A DNA stretch of 64,000 nt, taken from NCBI GenBank assembly GCA_007922225.1, contig ML679968.1, positions 7,990,075-8,054,074 on the forward strand, read 5' to 3'. Under the pieces are notes generated by a model. It made no database searches. It saw only the letters and a list, made by a program, of their open reading frames with translations, and was not told where the DNA came from. Shown here piece after piece: positions 12,018 to 24,235 of this stretch (positions within the stretch are counted from its first letter, which is position 1; each line of letters opens with the position of its first letter). A program made the translations under genes and the position numbers. This DNA is from Emydura subglobosa. Taxonomy: Eukaryota > Chordata > Testudines > Chelidae.

Positions 12018-12560
12018 ATGTACACCAGAGGGACTATACAAGCCTGCAAACTCCACAATTCTACTAGAAACCTGATATATGAACTTCCAAATCATTTATA
12101 TGTATGTGATTGTTTTGATCATTTAACACTTCTCTTATGGTTTCTTTCTTTTTATAATAAACCTTTAGTTTTAGTTATTAAAGGACTCGCTGGCAGCGTG
12201 GTATTTTGGGTAAATACAAACCTATATTGATCTAGTGCTGTTGCTGACCCTTTGGTCGTGAGAACCTTTTTGGTAAAGAGCATAGAATTCAAATAACTTG
12301 CCTTTTTACTGGACCTAGTGGCTAATTGGGAGCCAGAGACTGAAATGCAGTAAAGGGGGCTGTTTATATTTTTGTTTTAGCTTCTTCATAACCAGTGTGG
12401 TGAATCAGAAGCACTGTTTGTGGCTGGTTGGAAAGTCTGACTTTAGTGTCACCCACCAGTGTTGAAAGAATCTGCTCTCCTTTTACAGCCTGCCCTGACC
12501 TTGGCATTTTCAGGTGGCTACCCTAGGCACAGACAGGTCAGTCACGACCCCCATATATAG
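12018..12560 (+). repeat. Unclassified interspersed repeat, possibly LTR-related
   Basis: A stretch with 'ataataaacctttagt' followed by 'gactcgctggcagcgtgg' and ending near 'gtcacgacccccata' resembles, from memory, a repeat common in turtle and crocodilian DNA. An AATAAA-like signal sits near 12158. I found no duplicated target site and no protein frame. Orientation is taken from the AATAAA signal only. Confidence 0.35.
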
Positions 12561-12844
12561 CTTTGGATTTGCTACAATTACAACTACAGAAAGTCCCAAA
12601 TAAGAAATTTACTGCTATGACAACTTTCTTCTACAAGGAAATGCTAAAAGGAAAAATATCATCACTGGATCAGTTCTCTCTCTGATCTTCTTTGACCTCT
12701 TTCTCTCTGAGTTCTTATTAAGGTTTAAGACTCTCACCAAGTACTTTCTCCTAGTTTCTTCCCTTTTCAACTCATCCAACCTCTTCCTGCTCCCTACATC
12801 CCCAAATAACTGGAGAATCTGTAAACTTGATTAAGTAACAGATT

Positions 12845-12890
12845 TACTTTGAACCAATGATATCCAATGTACTTTGAGCCAATGATATCA
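12845..12890. repeat. Two-copy tandem repeat, 25-bp period
   Basis: 'tactttgaaccaatgatatc' (from 12845) is followed 25 bases later by 'tactttgagccaatgatatc', with one mismatch in 20. Confidence 0.7.
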
Positions 12891-13412
12891 GCTTTTTTGT
12901 TTTATCTCTATTCCCCAGTGCCTCCATCATACAAACACTGCTGACTAGAGATGGTCTTTGATTCAATGTATTTAGTTCATCTATGGGTTCTCTGTGTCTA
13001 TCACCATTGCATCTGCATGTCTGAAGGCTCAGATCTCAATATCTATGATTTCTGAGAAAGTTCAGATCCAAATACAAACTTTGTGGCTCTGCAAATTTAC
13101 TAACAACCAACAGTCACTACAGCATACAAGAAAATATATCTGGGCATGACTGCTGCAGAGATATATTGGAAGAGGTTGAAGGCGGCAAAAGAATAAGAAT
13201 GATGACAAACCTGATATTGTCTAAATGTATGTACCCACTTATTAAAGTGGCAGTGACTGTTTCATTATCACTCGGATGTGGGGAGGAAGTTAGTGACTTC
13301 CCCCACCCCCAAATGAATGATGATCCTGGGTCTCCTCTTACATATATATTTTCCTTTATGTAAATAAAACCAAATAAATACATAATAATCCTTTCTTAAT
13401 ACATTTAGGCTG

Positions 13413-13982
13413 TGTGGCAAGAGCAGCCTATTCAGACCTCCAGGTCTTATGCTTGCTTCAGCTACACGTGGATGAGTAGGAGCAGGGGGGAGAGGCCCAC
13501 TCCCACCCTTTCTCCCTGGCCCTGCCCCATGGACCCTGTGAGGAGTAACCTCCAACTGCTTAGTCCATGAGCTACTACCTTCCTTGGATCACCTGTCCTT
13601 GGCCCCACTACTCATGGTCCACTTCCTGGAACCAGGGCAAGGGTCCTCCCTCAGACCTTTGTGCCTATGATTCCTAGCCATGCCCAAACAGGCTTCCCCT
13701 TGACTTCTGTACTTTTTGGGTTGCAGTAGCAACAGCACTCACTCCAGCTCTATAGCTACTCTATTCCTCCTAATTCCCTTTCAGCTACCCCACCACTGTC
13801 TGGCCAGGAGGCTTTTAACTGCTGGTGCCAGCTCCTCAGTTGGCCTCAGCTGACCTGATTGGCCTAATTTCCCTGGAGTAAACCCAGCTGAATCACCCAG
13901 GGAACAAGGATTTGTTGATCCTGAGACTAATATATATATCATCCACTACTCTCCTGTAGCCATCAGGTCTGGCCCTGTCACA
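13413..13982 (-). mobile_element. Ty3/Gypsy-type solo LTR (copy 1)
   Basis: This 570 bp LTR, read on the minus strand, starts TGTGACAGGGCCAGAC and ends TTGCCACA. It is flanked by a perfect 4-bp duplication GCTG (13409-13412 and 13983-13986). Its length matches the 566 bp 5' LTR of the Gypsy element at 29741-30306, and the termini (TGTGA...GCCACA) match as well. It is clearly related to the copy at 55593-56241: both share the opening TGTGACAGGGCCAGAC, 'gcagttaaaagcctcc', and the plus-strand string 'accctgtgaggagt'. There is no internal sequence, so it is a recombination-derived solo LTR. Confidence 0.85.
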
Positions 13983-13986
13983 GCTG

Positions 13987-16900
13987 ATATAACTGTTCCT
14001 AATTCAAGTGTTATATTAGTAGTCCCACTGAAGTCAATAGAAATCAGGACCCAATCCTGAACTGCCTATTCTCTCTAGACGTTCCTTCTATGTAATTTTA
14101 AAGAAGATATTAATGACATTTATTCATGTAACATCCACAAATTCTGTTCACTGCAAACAACATAATCAAGGCAAAAAACAAAAAAAAAACTCTTTCCCCC
14201 CCTGTGTCTTGGAAGATATCTGGGCTCCCTCCTGCTGATTCTTATCAACTGAAAGGAAGAGACAAAAACTTGGTTTCTTGTGTACGCTGTTAGTCTGAAG
14301 TGCTTGGCTACCTTAGAGGTGGGCTCTATGTATAATTAAAAGAAAGGATGGATAACTAATTGGGGTTTCCAAGTGTTAACACCAAGCTCAAGAGAATCAG
14401 ATGTGAGGGCAATAGAAATCATTGATTTTGAGATGCATCAGAAGAGATGTTTCTAGTTCACTTCTGGCTTTGTCACTCCACTTCCATCCCTCTGCTGTGA
14501 TTTGATGTCTTAGTTCATTGTTATTTGTCTATAGCAGGCAGCATAGGTCAGAGACCTTGTTCCCATTTATAGCTTTAAAACTCCCTTCTTGCTTGTGGCT
14601 ATGTGTATTATTAATAAACAAATACATTATATTGAATTGGTTTCCATAGTATGCACAAATAGATTTCAATCCATATTTCACACTTGGTTAAAGCTCTCCT
14701 TTGTACTTCCACTGATCCTGCTGCTGCTTTTATGTGCAGGGCTGGTCCCATAACACGTTAGAGAAGTTGATTGCTTTGAATTACGCTGTGTTGTAAACAG
14801 TCACAAGGGGACAAAGACACAGCCCGGGATTGGTCTGGCACAGGGGCATCTCTCCCTTTCTCCTTTTATGTCAGCAGCAAGGAAGATGAGGTAAAAGAGC
14901 CCCTTCATAGATTGTGCCACAGTCTAAGGGCAATATTCCATCACAAATTTCCTCAGGCAAGCTGAGCTAGCACAGATATCTATACATGAGCAGGGAATCA
15001 CATCTCCCAATTCAAATGCAAACATACCCTTAAAGATAGATTATGCCATCAGTGTAGTACAAGGTGGCTGCATCAGCCTGGAGAATCTGGCTTGGTCTGC
15101 CTAAAAGCATGTGAATGTAAGAGTAGTATTCAATAGTTCTCTTACAAATTGTCTATCTAACTGCACACCATCACCTAACCCCTGTAAAGGCAACCAGGGG
15201 TTCTGAGTTGCATGCCGATCATCAGATACCATGGTGATGCACAGATTAAATTATTCAATTTCCTTCCTTAAATGAACCTGAATTAAGAACAGCTAAAGGC
15301 ACTAATAGGAATATCCATGACACTGCTGTGTGCACGTCATCTAGTCATGTGACTTGTGCAAAACTTTCCTCTTGATTATAGTACATGTGGTGGTGGTAGG
15401 ACAGATGCAAGCTCATGCCAAGGCCTCTAGGTCTTAACTGAACACTGACAAATACATAGCTGGAACCAGTCTGACTCATTTGTTAGTATTGTTAAAATAG
15501 GAATTAGAGTTATAAAAATGTTTAGACTTTAATGGATGCAGCAATTTACAAGCATTTCATAATCCCATTGATAATACCTAATTCCATAGTAAAGGTAATA
15601 TTTAAGTGTTTGCTCTATAACTGTACATTACCAGACAGGAGAGAAGCATTAACAAATGTGAAATACTAGCTTCCAACAGGTGTTATTTCTTGGTCAACAA
15701 AAGAAGGCTCATCAACAGAAGAAAAACCCATCCCCCAGCAAGAGGAGACTGCAACTGAATTCCTCCGAACAGCTGACTTTGTAATTTGAAGCAAAAGGGA
15801 GAAAGGAATAAAAAGCCCCAACAAAGAAGAACTGTATCTCTTGTGCTTCTTGGATTCTGAGGGGCAAAAATTACTAACCATAAGCAAAAGATCCCAAGTG
15901 CTTGGCTGGATTAGCCCTAAAGGACATATAGTGCTTGCTTATTATAGAAACTTTTACTACCACTTGAAACTGAACACTAAGCATTATCTTTGGTGTGAGA
16001 TCTAAGGTTCAATTGATTTAGAATAGGTGACTGGTCCTTTGGGAGTGGAAGTAACCTGAATATTGTTGTGATCTTTAGTGTAAGGGACCATCTATCACAA
16101 AGGCAAAGTTGCTAAGGTGACAAGGTAGATTTGAGTACTTGAGAAGCTGCCTGTACCTCCATTGTTAGGCTGATTTAGTGCTTGAGAAGTTCACAGTTGA
16201 TACTTGGTTGGTGAAATCTAATTGGTTGGTGATACTTGGTTGGTGATCTCACAGCCAATTTGGGGTTTGTGCCCTGCTTCTCAGTAGTCTGCACTGAGGT
16301 TGGTACTCATGCTCTTGAGCCATTGCAGGACAGTTTGGCAGTACATATCTGCAACATGAAAGAATCAAATAGTTTGATGCAGCATTAGAGAGCTGCTGCT
16401 AGTATTAGCTTTATTATTTAATTAAAAAAGCAAGAGCCAGCCTCATGCAAGGACTGATTCATTTTAGACAGCATGCCCTGACAAGAGTGTGTGACTTCCT
16501 ATGCCAGCTCATGAAGAAATAAAGCTACTCCTAATGGAATATGAAGGAAGGCATAGAAGGAACCGTTAAAAAAGACAGAAAGTTCCTCTGAAATGATTTT
16601 AAAAAACCCACTTAATGTAGGATTTTTTAATGCAAGTGACAACTTTCTAAGTACTTAGTACTACTCATTCACTCTGAACTTGGACTATACAATTATAGTT
16701 TAAGGCCTTGATTCTCTGCTTTGTCCAAGCTCTGCTAGGATGAATTGGAGGGAAGGGGGGACTGAAAAGACATGGTTCTGGCTTCCTCATTCAAGGCCAC
16801 AGAACCCCTTATGAGTGAGGCTGGACAAGGACAGGTGTAAAAGAAACTCACCTACACTGCTATGATAAGATCATTTTGTAGAGGACAAGGAATTATGTAA

Positions 16901-17031
16901 CTCCACTGTCATTCCACTCCCTGATGTTCTCCCCTTACACCTAGCTGGGGATTGGAAGTGGCTGGCACAGGAGGCAGCAGAGTTCCCCTGTACAGCAGGA
17001 ATTCACCACAAGCAATCTCTGGCAGATTTAA
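13987..17031. other. No recognisable gene; minor repeats only
   Basis: 14012-14050 carries the 'cccactgaagtcaatag' palindrome-centre motif. 16198-16246 holds three imperfect copies of 'ttggttggtga'. No coding or RNA gene was seen. Confidence 0.5.
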
Positions 17032-17067
17032 GGCCACTTTGCACTGCTTACGTGGTGCAAAGTGGTC
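17032..17067. repeat. Stem-loop, centre of a palindromic repeat
   Basis: 'ggccactttgcac' (17032-17044) pairs with 'gtgcaaagtggtc' (17055-17067), 12 of 13 by Watson-Crick pairing, across a 10-base loop. Weaker pairing continues outward. Similar hairpins occur in other reptile repeats as I recall. Confidence 0.6.
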
Positions 17068-17192
17068 TTAGCAGACTTGAGGGAATCACCCTTTTTCCTT
17101 GAAAGATTGAGGATTTTTGATGAACAGCAAAATATTCCATTGAAGCTGAAAAATAATGTAACAAATTAACAAAATATGTTGCAATGAATGAG

Positions 17193-17345
17193 TTCATTGG
17201 TCCATCAGTCCTAGGCCAGTATCCCACCTGTGGCAATGTCCAACACCTACTGCTTCAGAGGGAAGTAAAAATACCCCATGATACATGCAGCTGGGTGTGC
17301 AATGATGTACAGAGGGAAAGATTTCCTTCCTGACCTTGAGAGGCA
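17193..17345 (-). mobile_element. CR1 LINE 3' UTR fragment
   Basis: On the minus strand this matches CR1-type 3' UTR text: 'ccagtatcccacctgtggca', 'tgcttcagagggaagt' and 'tttccttcctgacctt' on the plus strand. Its reverse complement shares 'ggatactggcctagga'-type wording with the plus-strand CR1 end at 33561-33800. No coding part is retained. Confidence 0.7.
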
Positions 17346-18855
17346 CACAGTTTACACAGTGAAGCATGAGATTTCATTCCACAGTTTGCAAAACTGCAAA
17401 TGTTCTTCTCAGTTATAAAATTATACAGTCCTTTTCAAAATCCAGACAGTAAGTGAGCCAGACTGTTGCCAGCTACCCAGAAAACTGGGTTAGTTCCTTT
17501 TTATTCTGTCAGATGAAAGAGGAAGACACATGTGCCCTCAATACTGTCTTCTGCCATGCTGCATACATCAATAAAAACATCTGCAGATTACACCCATAAA
17601 AACTTGATATGTAGGATCATCTTTTTATCCTTCATAATCTTCCCCCTCAGATAAAGCTTTGCATTCTGAAGCTTTTGAATGAGACATTATGCTGCTGGAT
17701 TCCCACTGTATAGGCAATATGACACAACAAGACAATTGGAGTAAAATAGAATATAATGTAAGGCCCTAAATGGCCATTGCACTCATTTATCTATAGAGGG
17801 CTCAAACAGCATGTTGTAATCTGGTTGTGCCTTAATGCACATCAAATGTAGGTGCTGTTCTACATTTAAACAAATTTACTGTTTAAAAAGAAATTAAGGG
17901 CCTATAATAGAACTTGGCTTTCATTTGCATCTGTTTCATCCAGATGACATGAAAGATAAACACTTGCTTTTACTGATTTATTTCTAAGAACATTATTGTT
18001 TTCCTTCTAAGTTCTGTAATCAGGAAATCCATGATGTAGACGCTTAATGTCCTCAGTTAAATGCCTAAAACCCAAGGATGTTGAGTGTTTTGAGCAGCTT
18101 ATTCAAGGATTTCACTGGCTGGTAGCACATTTATTTTCAAGTTAAGAACTACCATTTCCATTAAGCTTAAGGGGATACGCATAAGTTAGAGCATCAGCCT
18201 TATAACTTTGTGGTATTTTTCCAAATGAGAAATTAATTTCATAGTTCACTGGGTATTTCTTTTAAGATCTATCAGAATCCTTGTTTGCCCCAGTGATGGC
18301 ATTGGAAGTGAATATTAAAACCTTAAGAATCAAAAACTCAGAAGCAGGATTTGCCAAAAGCAAAGGAATCAGCTTGTGTGTGTGTATTGTAGTTACGAGG
18401 TTTGTACAGTTCACCTATATACAAGTAGGACTATCAGTTAGGAGCACCGAATTTCAATACCAATGATGCCCATGTTCCAGCAGTTTGTTTATCCATCAAA
18501 TGTCTCAAAGATTCTGAAGCAGGCTTTGTATAGCCTGTACTTCAGTTAATGCACCTACAGGTTTAAGCCATTTTTCATAATAGCAACCTCCACTTATTTA
18601 AGCACATGGCTCAGTGAGAGAGGCCCAGAATTAGACTGGTACGAGTTAACAAGATGTCTTTATTTGATTAAAATAGTCTTTGGTTTTGGTGGACTACTGG
18701 GTACAACAGGAGCTGAGCAGGTTTCATTGGAGTACTTCAGAGTTACACTTTTCCAAACAGTGGGAAGCAAGAGAGGATACAATTAAACTAATGTATCTGT
18801 AGATACTGGGAACATATCATTGTTTTACTGCTATCAGCAAGGGTATGAGAGCCTA
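17346..18855. other. No recognisable gene or element
   Basis: AT-rich; nothing identified apart from a short GT run near 18376-18387. Confidence 0.5.
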
Positions 18856-18903
18856 ATTATGGTGCTATTGAAATCAATGGCAAAACTCCCATAGACATTT
18901 TTA

Positions 18904-19160
18904 AGGGCTTGTCTACACAGGGGTGTAATGGACACTATGGAAGTATGATTTCTAAGCACACTGTGTTGCACATTGGTCTGCGTAGACTCTGCTGGTGTAC
19001 TTTAATGTAGTGGAGTTTGAAACAGACTGTTAAAGTGCACTAGAGAACTTTTAGTGCACACCAGCAGGATCTGCACAGACCTGTCAATGTGCAGCATATT
19101 AGTGTGCTTTAGCAATCACATGCCAATAGAGCGCATTACCCCAGCATGCTGACAAGCCCT
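18904..19160. mobile_element. Foldback MITE, family A copy 1
   Basis: A 257 bp element bounded by perfect 10-bp terminal inverted repeats AGGGCTTGTC / GACAAGCCCT. The whole element is self-complementary: 'cacactgtgttgcacattgg' on the left is mirrored by 'caatgtgcagcatattagtg' on the right. Shared text with 58596-58866 ('ctttaatgtagtg', 'ggggtgtaat', 'ttctaa') makes them one family. A TIR with 'tgtctacac' is typical of non-autonomous hAT elements in reptiles (inference). The flanking 8 bp do not match convincingly. Confidence 0.7.
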
Positions 19161-19190
19161 AAATCTAAATCTTCACCTCTAATTTCTGTG

Positions 19191-19245
19191 TTTTGGGGAT
19201 CTCTGCAAAAGTATCTAGCACAATGTTGGTGCTAAATAAATAACG
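19191..19245 (+). repeat. MIR/L2-like SINE tail fragment
   Basis: 'tatctagcacaatgttggtg' followed by 'ctaaataaataac' resembles the 3' tail of MIR/L2-type SINEs, and 57026-57150 is a longer tail of similar type. Confidence 0.45.
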
Positions 19246-21529
19246 CTTAGTGATGGTCTTTCAGAGATAATGAAAACCTAAAAGGAATGTAGCAGATACA
19301 AAAAAAAAATCTTTGAATCAAAAGCAATAATTGGACTGAACTACTAATCTCTTTCCTTTCGTTCACGTGCATGCTACGCGTGCACACAAAGACGTGCATA
19401 CTTTTAAAAGAGCTCATTGACAAAGGGCCCTCTTTCCAAGGACCTGGTATTTCAGTCACGATCCATGATAAACATTTTAAGCTGGCATGGAAAAAAATAT
19501 CCTTTCCTCATTTACAGAAGTCCCAGAGTGCAGGTCTCCTGTGTGCTTTTAACTGAACTGGCGAGTGAAAAATTAAAGAAAGCAATATTTAACTGCTTGC
19601 ACGTGGCATGCTTAGGGTTCAGCAACAGAGCACTAACATGTAATGGTGCACAGCTCTGCAGGAGCTTTCATGTGTATTCATAGGATTTTAGGGGTATTTC
19701 CCTAAGGCAGTGCAAAATTGTTAAATGGCAAAAACAGTAGCTGTTACTTCTTCACTACTAGTAGTCCTAATGTTTGTTATGTGAGATAGGAATTCTATTG
19801 GGGGAGTTGGCAGAGATTCTTATAGGGATCCCTTTGTTCATATCGGCAATGACTGATTCCCAGAAGACTAGTCCGCTGGTGAAGTGCGGCACCATCAGTC
19901 TCACAATCCCAAGTCAGATGCTGCGTGAAGCACTTAGTGAATTTTCATCTGATAAGACAACAATTGAGAGATGATTGAACATATCTGGCTGATAAAAATG
20001 CAGAAGCAGATGTTCTGCTTATCTCTGATATATCTTTGACACAAGAGTGGAGTGTTCAGCTGATACCAGCTTACATTTTCTTTCATGCCAGTCTGAACTG
20101 GAAAATGGTGGAAACTATTTCTGCTATTCTCCACACTTATTTACTTACTTGGCCTTGAATATTTCTGTAGTAGGGCTTAGTTGGTTTTGTTTTATTTTTA
20201 TATCGATATACTTTTGAATTTCATAATGTTTGGGTGGGTTTTTTTAATTATTCAATTCATCTGTTGGATGAAACAGATATGACATAACACTGAAGTGCTT
20301 CCTCACCATTTGAGTCATGGAACTTTTATTAAGAGTCCTGAGCAAGCTCCAATTCGGGAAACCAAAGCTCAGACCTAGCCATAAGTATTCTTTGCTTACT
20401 GTCTTAAATTCTTGCATAGTGTTGCTGTTCCCCTGTTAGTTGCCATTTCTGAGGTGGTTGCACTGCAGTAGTGAGTGAAGAGATTGTCTATAATCATTCT
20501 GGGAGTCCAGAGGTTAAGAAATGGTGGTACAGGTGTGGCTGAGCCTGCCTCTGTGCCCAAAAGGGAGACCCACATGGAGTTGGAGGGTTGGGGATGATTG
20601 GGTTTTGTTTAAGTTGTAGAAATCTTATATGGAACATCTAGACTTTGTTTTAAGGGTGATAGTCATCATTCAACATTTCTTCAGTCTTCCTGTATCTAAT
20701 TTAGTCTAATTTAGAGACTAATTCTGCAGTAGGGATAGTGAGGAAGACTCGATGTAAGGTCTTTATTCTTGTACGTGCGGCCTGATTCACCATTACTCTG
20801 GACCTTCAATAGTCACATATTCAAGTGCAAAGTGAGTGCTAAGTGGATTCAGGCCAACACAAAGTACAGGGCAAAAGTTCATCGGGTATCCAATACCTTG
20901 AGATATTAAGAGGATACGAGCATTAAAAATGCTTAAGAAATATAGATAAGACAAACTATGGAACTGTGCTCAGATAATCAAAGGATAGTATAAGTGTCAA
21001 GAGTGGAAGGAGAGGAAACTATTATCTAAGTATTTTAATACATTCTGCGCATTTAAAAGAAATTAAATAACAAGTTCCACCTTCTCTCCAATCTGAGCAT
21101 TATCCTTGCCTGTAAAATTAAAGTTATTAAAAAGGGGGGGGGGGGGAACAATTATGCATGATGGTGCACATGAAACCCATTCTCGTCTCAGATGAGAAAG
21201 AAAATGCTGGTTTTGTAGCTAGACATTTGAAATTTAGAGAACCTTTACAAGAGAAACTACTTAGAATGTAATAAAAATGTTTTTCTTACTAGACAGATTG
21301 GTTTACATTATGAAGAGAATAAATAAACTAAAAACAAAATCTCAGACATGCAGGCCTTTGGCTGGATGAATCTCTTGGGGTTGGATTTCCAGGCAATGTA
21401 CTTGGCATTGGCTCTTTCTTTCCTTTTTTTCTCTGTGCTCTGAAAGTTCTGTTTAAACTCTTTCTAGTTACAGACTCCTTTAACAAGATCTGAGTAATTT
21501 TTACTGCTGTTCTTCAAAATGAAAGAACC
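19246..21529. other. No recognisable gene; G13 homopolymer
   Basis: An unusual run of 13 G lies at 21134-21146. Short overlapping plus-strand frames at 19.37-19.68 kb have no family signature. Nothing else was identified. Confidence 0.5.
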
Positions 21530-21685
21530 TTGGTCCTACAGATAGGACATTAGAGAAGGAGTCGAGATCTGAGTCCTATCATGACCTTTTCCACTGACCT
21601 TGGGCAAGCCACTAACCTCTCTATTCCTTCTTTCCAGTATCTGTGACACAGGGATGATACTCACCCATCCTTTCCCCTCTTGCTC
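21530..21685 (+). mobile_element. MIR SINE
   Basis: The conserved MIR core is readable: 'gaccttgggcaagccactaa' (from 21596), then 'cctctctattcc', and later 'gacacagggatgatactcac'. The 5' part with 'gagatctgagtcc' matches the degraded tRNA-related head. MIR is an old pol III-transcribed SINE family, present across amniotes and mobilised by L2-type LINEs (family knowledge). Confidence 0.8.
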
Positions 21686-22103
21686 TTAAAACGAAAACTC
21701 AGTTAATGCTGTGGCTGTTCCTTGTTTTGTTGGAAACAATCTTCTGTATCCATATCAATGCTAATGTAGTAACTCATCATCCTGGAAATAACAATGTCTC
21801 TGCCATTTAAAAAAAAAAAATCAAATTACCACATAAGTAAACAAATGAACTAAAGGACTGAAGTCATTATTCTAAGTATGAGGAAACTATATCTGAGACC
21901 ACTCAGATGGTTGGCAAATGATGACTTTTTAATGGAGACTAGCGTACTACTAATTTTTTGTAACTTGTCAAGCTGCAGATAGATTAAGCTGGAGATTCTG
22001 GTCTTCTGCCACATGATCTGGTACACTACTGGTAGTCGTGTTTGGCAGTCTGAGAAGAGAAAACAAGGACTGAATGGACAGGTTTCATTTTCCTTTCACC
22101 TTG

Positions 22104-22398
22104 TGGGCTGCTCTACATGACAAATGTTACCATGTTTGGAGACAGTTATAAAGAATTGATTTAGTTGATGTGACAGCATGACTTTGAGATCAGCATAGAC
22201 TAGGGCAAATTGTGCTTAGCTTCATGTCAGCTAGTCATGTTTAAAGTGTTAGGCCCTCAGCATTTAATCACAATTGGCTGATAAAATACTGAACATGATT
22301 TGCCCTGGTTTATGCTGTCTTCAAAGCCATGGATTCAATACTAACTCAGCTAACTTCATAATCATGTTCCAACATGGTAACATTTTGTAGAGGAGACA
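22104..22398. mobile_element. Foldback MITE of about 295 bp
   Basis: 'caaatgttaccatgtttgga' (22121-22140) is mirrored by 'ttccaacatggtaacatttt' (22368-22387). Further in, 'agggcaaattgtgctt' mirrors 'aacatgatttgccct', and 'tgttaggccctcagca' marks the centre. The arms are about 130 bases each. Outer ends 'gggctgctctaca' and 'tgtagaggagac' are probable degraded inverted termini. No transposase frame is present. Confidence 0.65.
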
Positions 22399-23962
22399 AA
22401 CCTTTATGGGTTGGCATCTCCAAATGAATAATGAAGCACACTAATGAGAGGTGGAAATTTCAACTGCTGTATAATGTATCTGACCATTGGACTGCAGTTT
22501 CCAGAGTTGTTAATCTGTTAATCATCCCCTTTCATAAGAACTACAATTGACTTAAAAAATAGAGGTTTTCTTGGTTTGTTTTTTAAGATTATTGAATAAG
22601 TACTAGCCATCTATAGATAAAGAGAAATTTGACTTATAAATTGAAAGAAATACTATAATCCCTATTTTGTAGTTTTAGATAATTCCGAAAGCAACAATAG
22701 CTTAAATTTAGCTTTTCAATTAACAGATTGTGCCTCAGATCACCAGTTTTGAACAGCAATCAAATCCACCTGCGTCCCTGATATACCAAGCAGTGTTTCA
22801 TGTTTATAATGAAAATTGACTGTTGCATGGCGGAGTAAACAATGACACCAAGTGGTCAGAAGGGTTCAATGCACTTTTATGATCTCTCTCGATTTCCTCT
22901 GAGCAAAACTTTCTATGACTTACACAAATAAAATGTTGTTGGGTATTTTTAATAGTACTAGAAACTTGGGACATGAGTTTTCTTTGATACAGATGTTGAA
23001 ACAGGTTTTGGAAATGCAGAGTAAGAGGGAGAAGTTTTAGCATGGTGTATTGGGAGTTACGTTGGCCAGTTTCATCAAGAATAACTACAGCTCTAAATCC
23101 ACATGATTAAAAATTAAATTCATTAAAAATTAATTCCAGGAGTGTTAAAGCATGAATCATGCTAGATCAGTATGGCATGGTTAGATGCTAGATATTTTTC
23201 TTGTTTTCAAAGGGATCTTGAATGCTGATGGCGTTGTTGCTTGGCATATTTTAGTCTGTCCAAAAAAATGAAGAAAATAAAGTTTCTGCAGACAATAGAA
23301 AGAAGATGAACTACGAAGTCTGATTTATAAGGAGAAACATGTATCTGAACCTGACTGAAAGTATGACAAAAGCCAAGGGGATTCAATCTAATGAGTAGTT
23401 AGAAAATGTAGTTATGGATCTTGTCATCTGGATCTAACTTGGTGTTATGAAACCAACGTGTTTTCTTCCTATGATTTTTCACAGGCCATCCTCAAGTACT
23501 GAAAACTCTCATGCAAAAGTTGGCATGCTACTCCTGTCATCTCCTCCTGCCATGTGCTCTCATTGCAGACATTTTTATTGATGATGAAGTACTGAAATTA
23601 TTGGAATAGAATGAAATGATAGTCAATAAAATGTTGTTGCTGTCTTAGTGTCTTATTTTATTCTTTCACTGATGGGTCATTTAGAAAGCATTTAGCCTGA
23701 CCCAATTAATGGTATGCACGGGTCCAACAGATTTCACAGATCAAAGTACTGATATTTTGATGTTTTTGTTAGCAGCCATTTTTAATCTGTGCAGAACTTG
23801 TATGAAGATATGTTGAAGTGAGTCAGTCATTGAAGACAGAGAAGAATGAAATCAGAACAGCGATCAAGTACCTCTATAAAAACAAAATCTCTTCAATGTA
23901 CTGTTGTAATCTAGGCCTCATACCTGGGGTATAGAGTGACATCAGCGGAATATGCTAATCTT
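22399..23962. other. No recognisable gene or element
   Basis: AT-rich DNA with short chance frames only. Confidence 0.5.
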
Positions 23963-24235
23963 TGGATTTGTCTACACTTAAAATGCTACAGCTGAGCTGC
24001 TGTAGTGTTTCACTGTAGACACCACCTGCAGTGACAAGAGGGGTTCTCCCATCGGCATAGGTAATCTACCTCCCTGAGAGGTGCTATCTAGATCAATGGA
24101 AGAATTCTTCAGTCAACCTAGAGTTGTCTACAGGGGGACTTAGGTCTGTTTAACTATGCTGTTCAGAGATGTGGATTTTTCATACCCCTAACCAAAAAAG
24201 TTAAACAGACCTAATTCTCTAGTGTAGACCAGATG
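23963..24235. mobile_element. Foldback MITE, family B
   Basis: A 273 bp element from 'tggatttgtctacactta' to 'ctagtgtagaccagatg'. The termini are inverted (tgtctacact / agtgtagac). A perfect 12-bp palindrome GAAGAATTCTTC lies at 24099-24110, and 'ggtctgtttaactatg' pairs with 'agttaaacagacc' near the right end. This structure matches an abundant reptilian hAT-like MITE (recalled, not searched). The target-site duplication is not clear. Confidence 0.7.
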
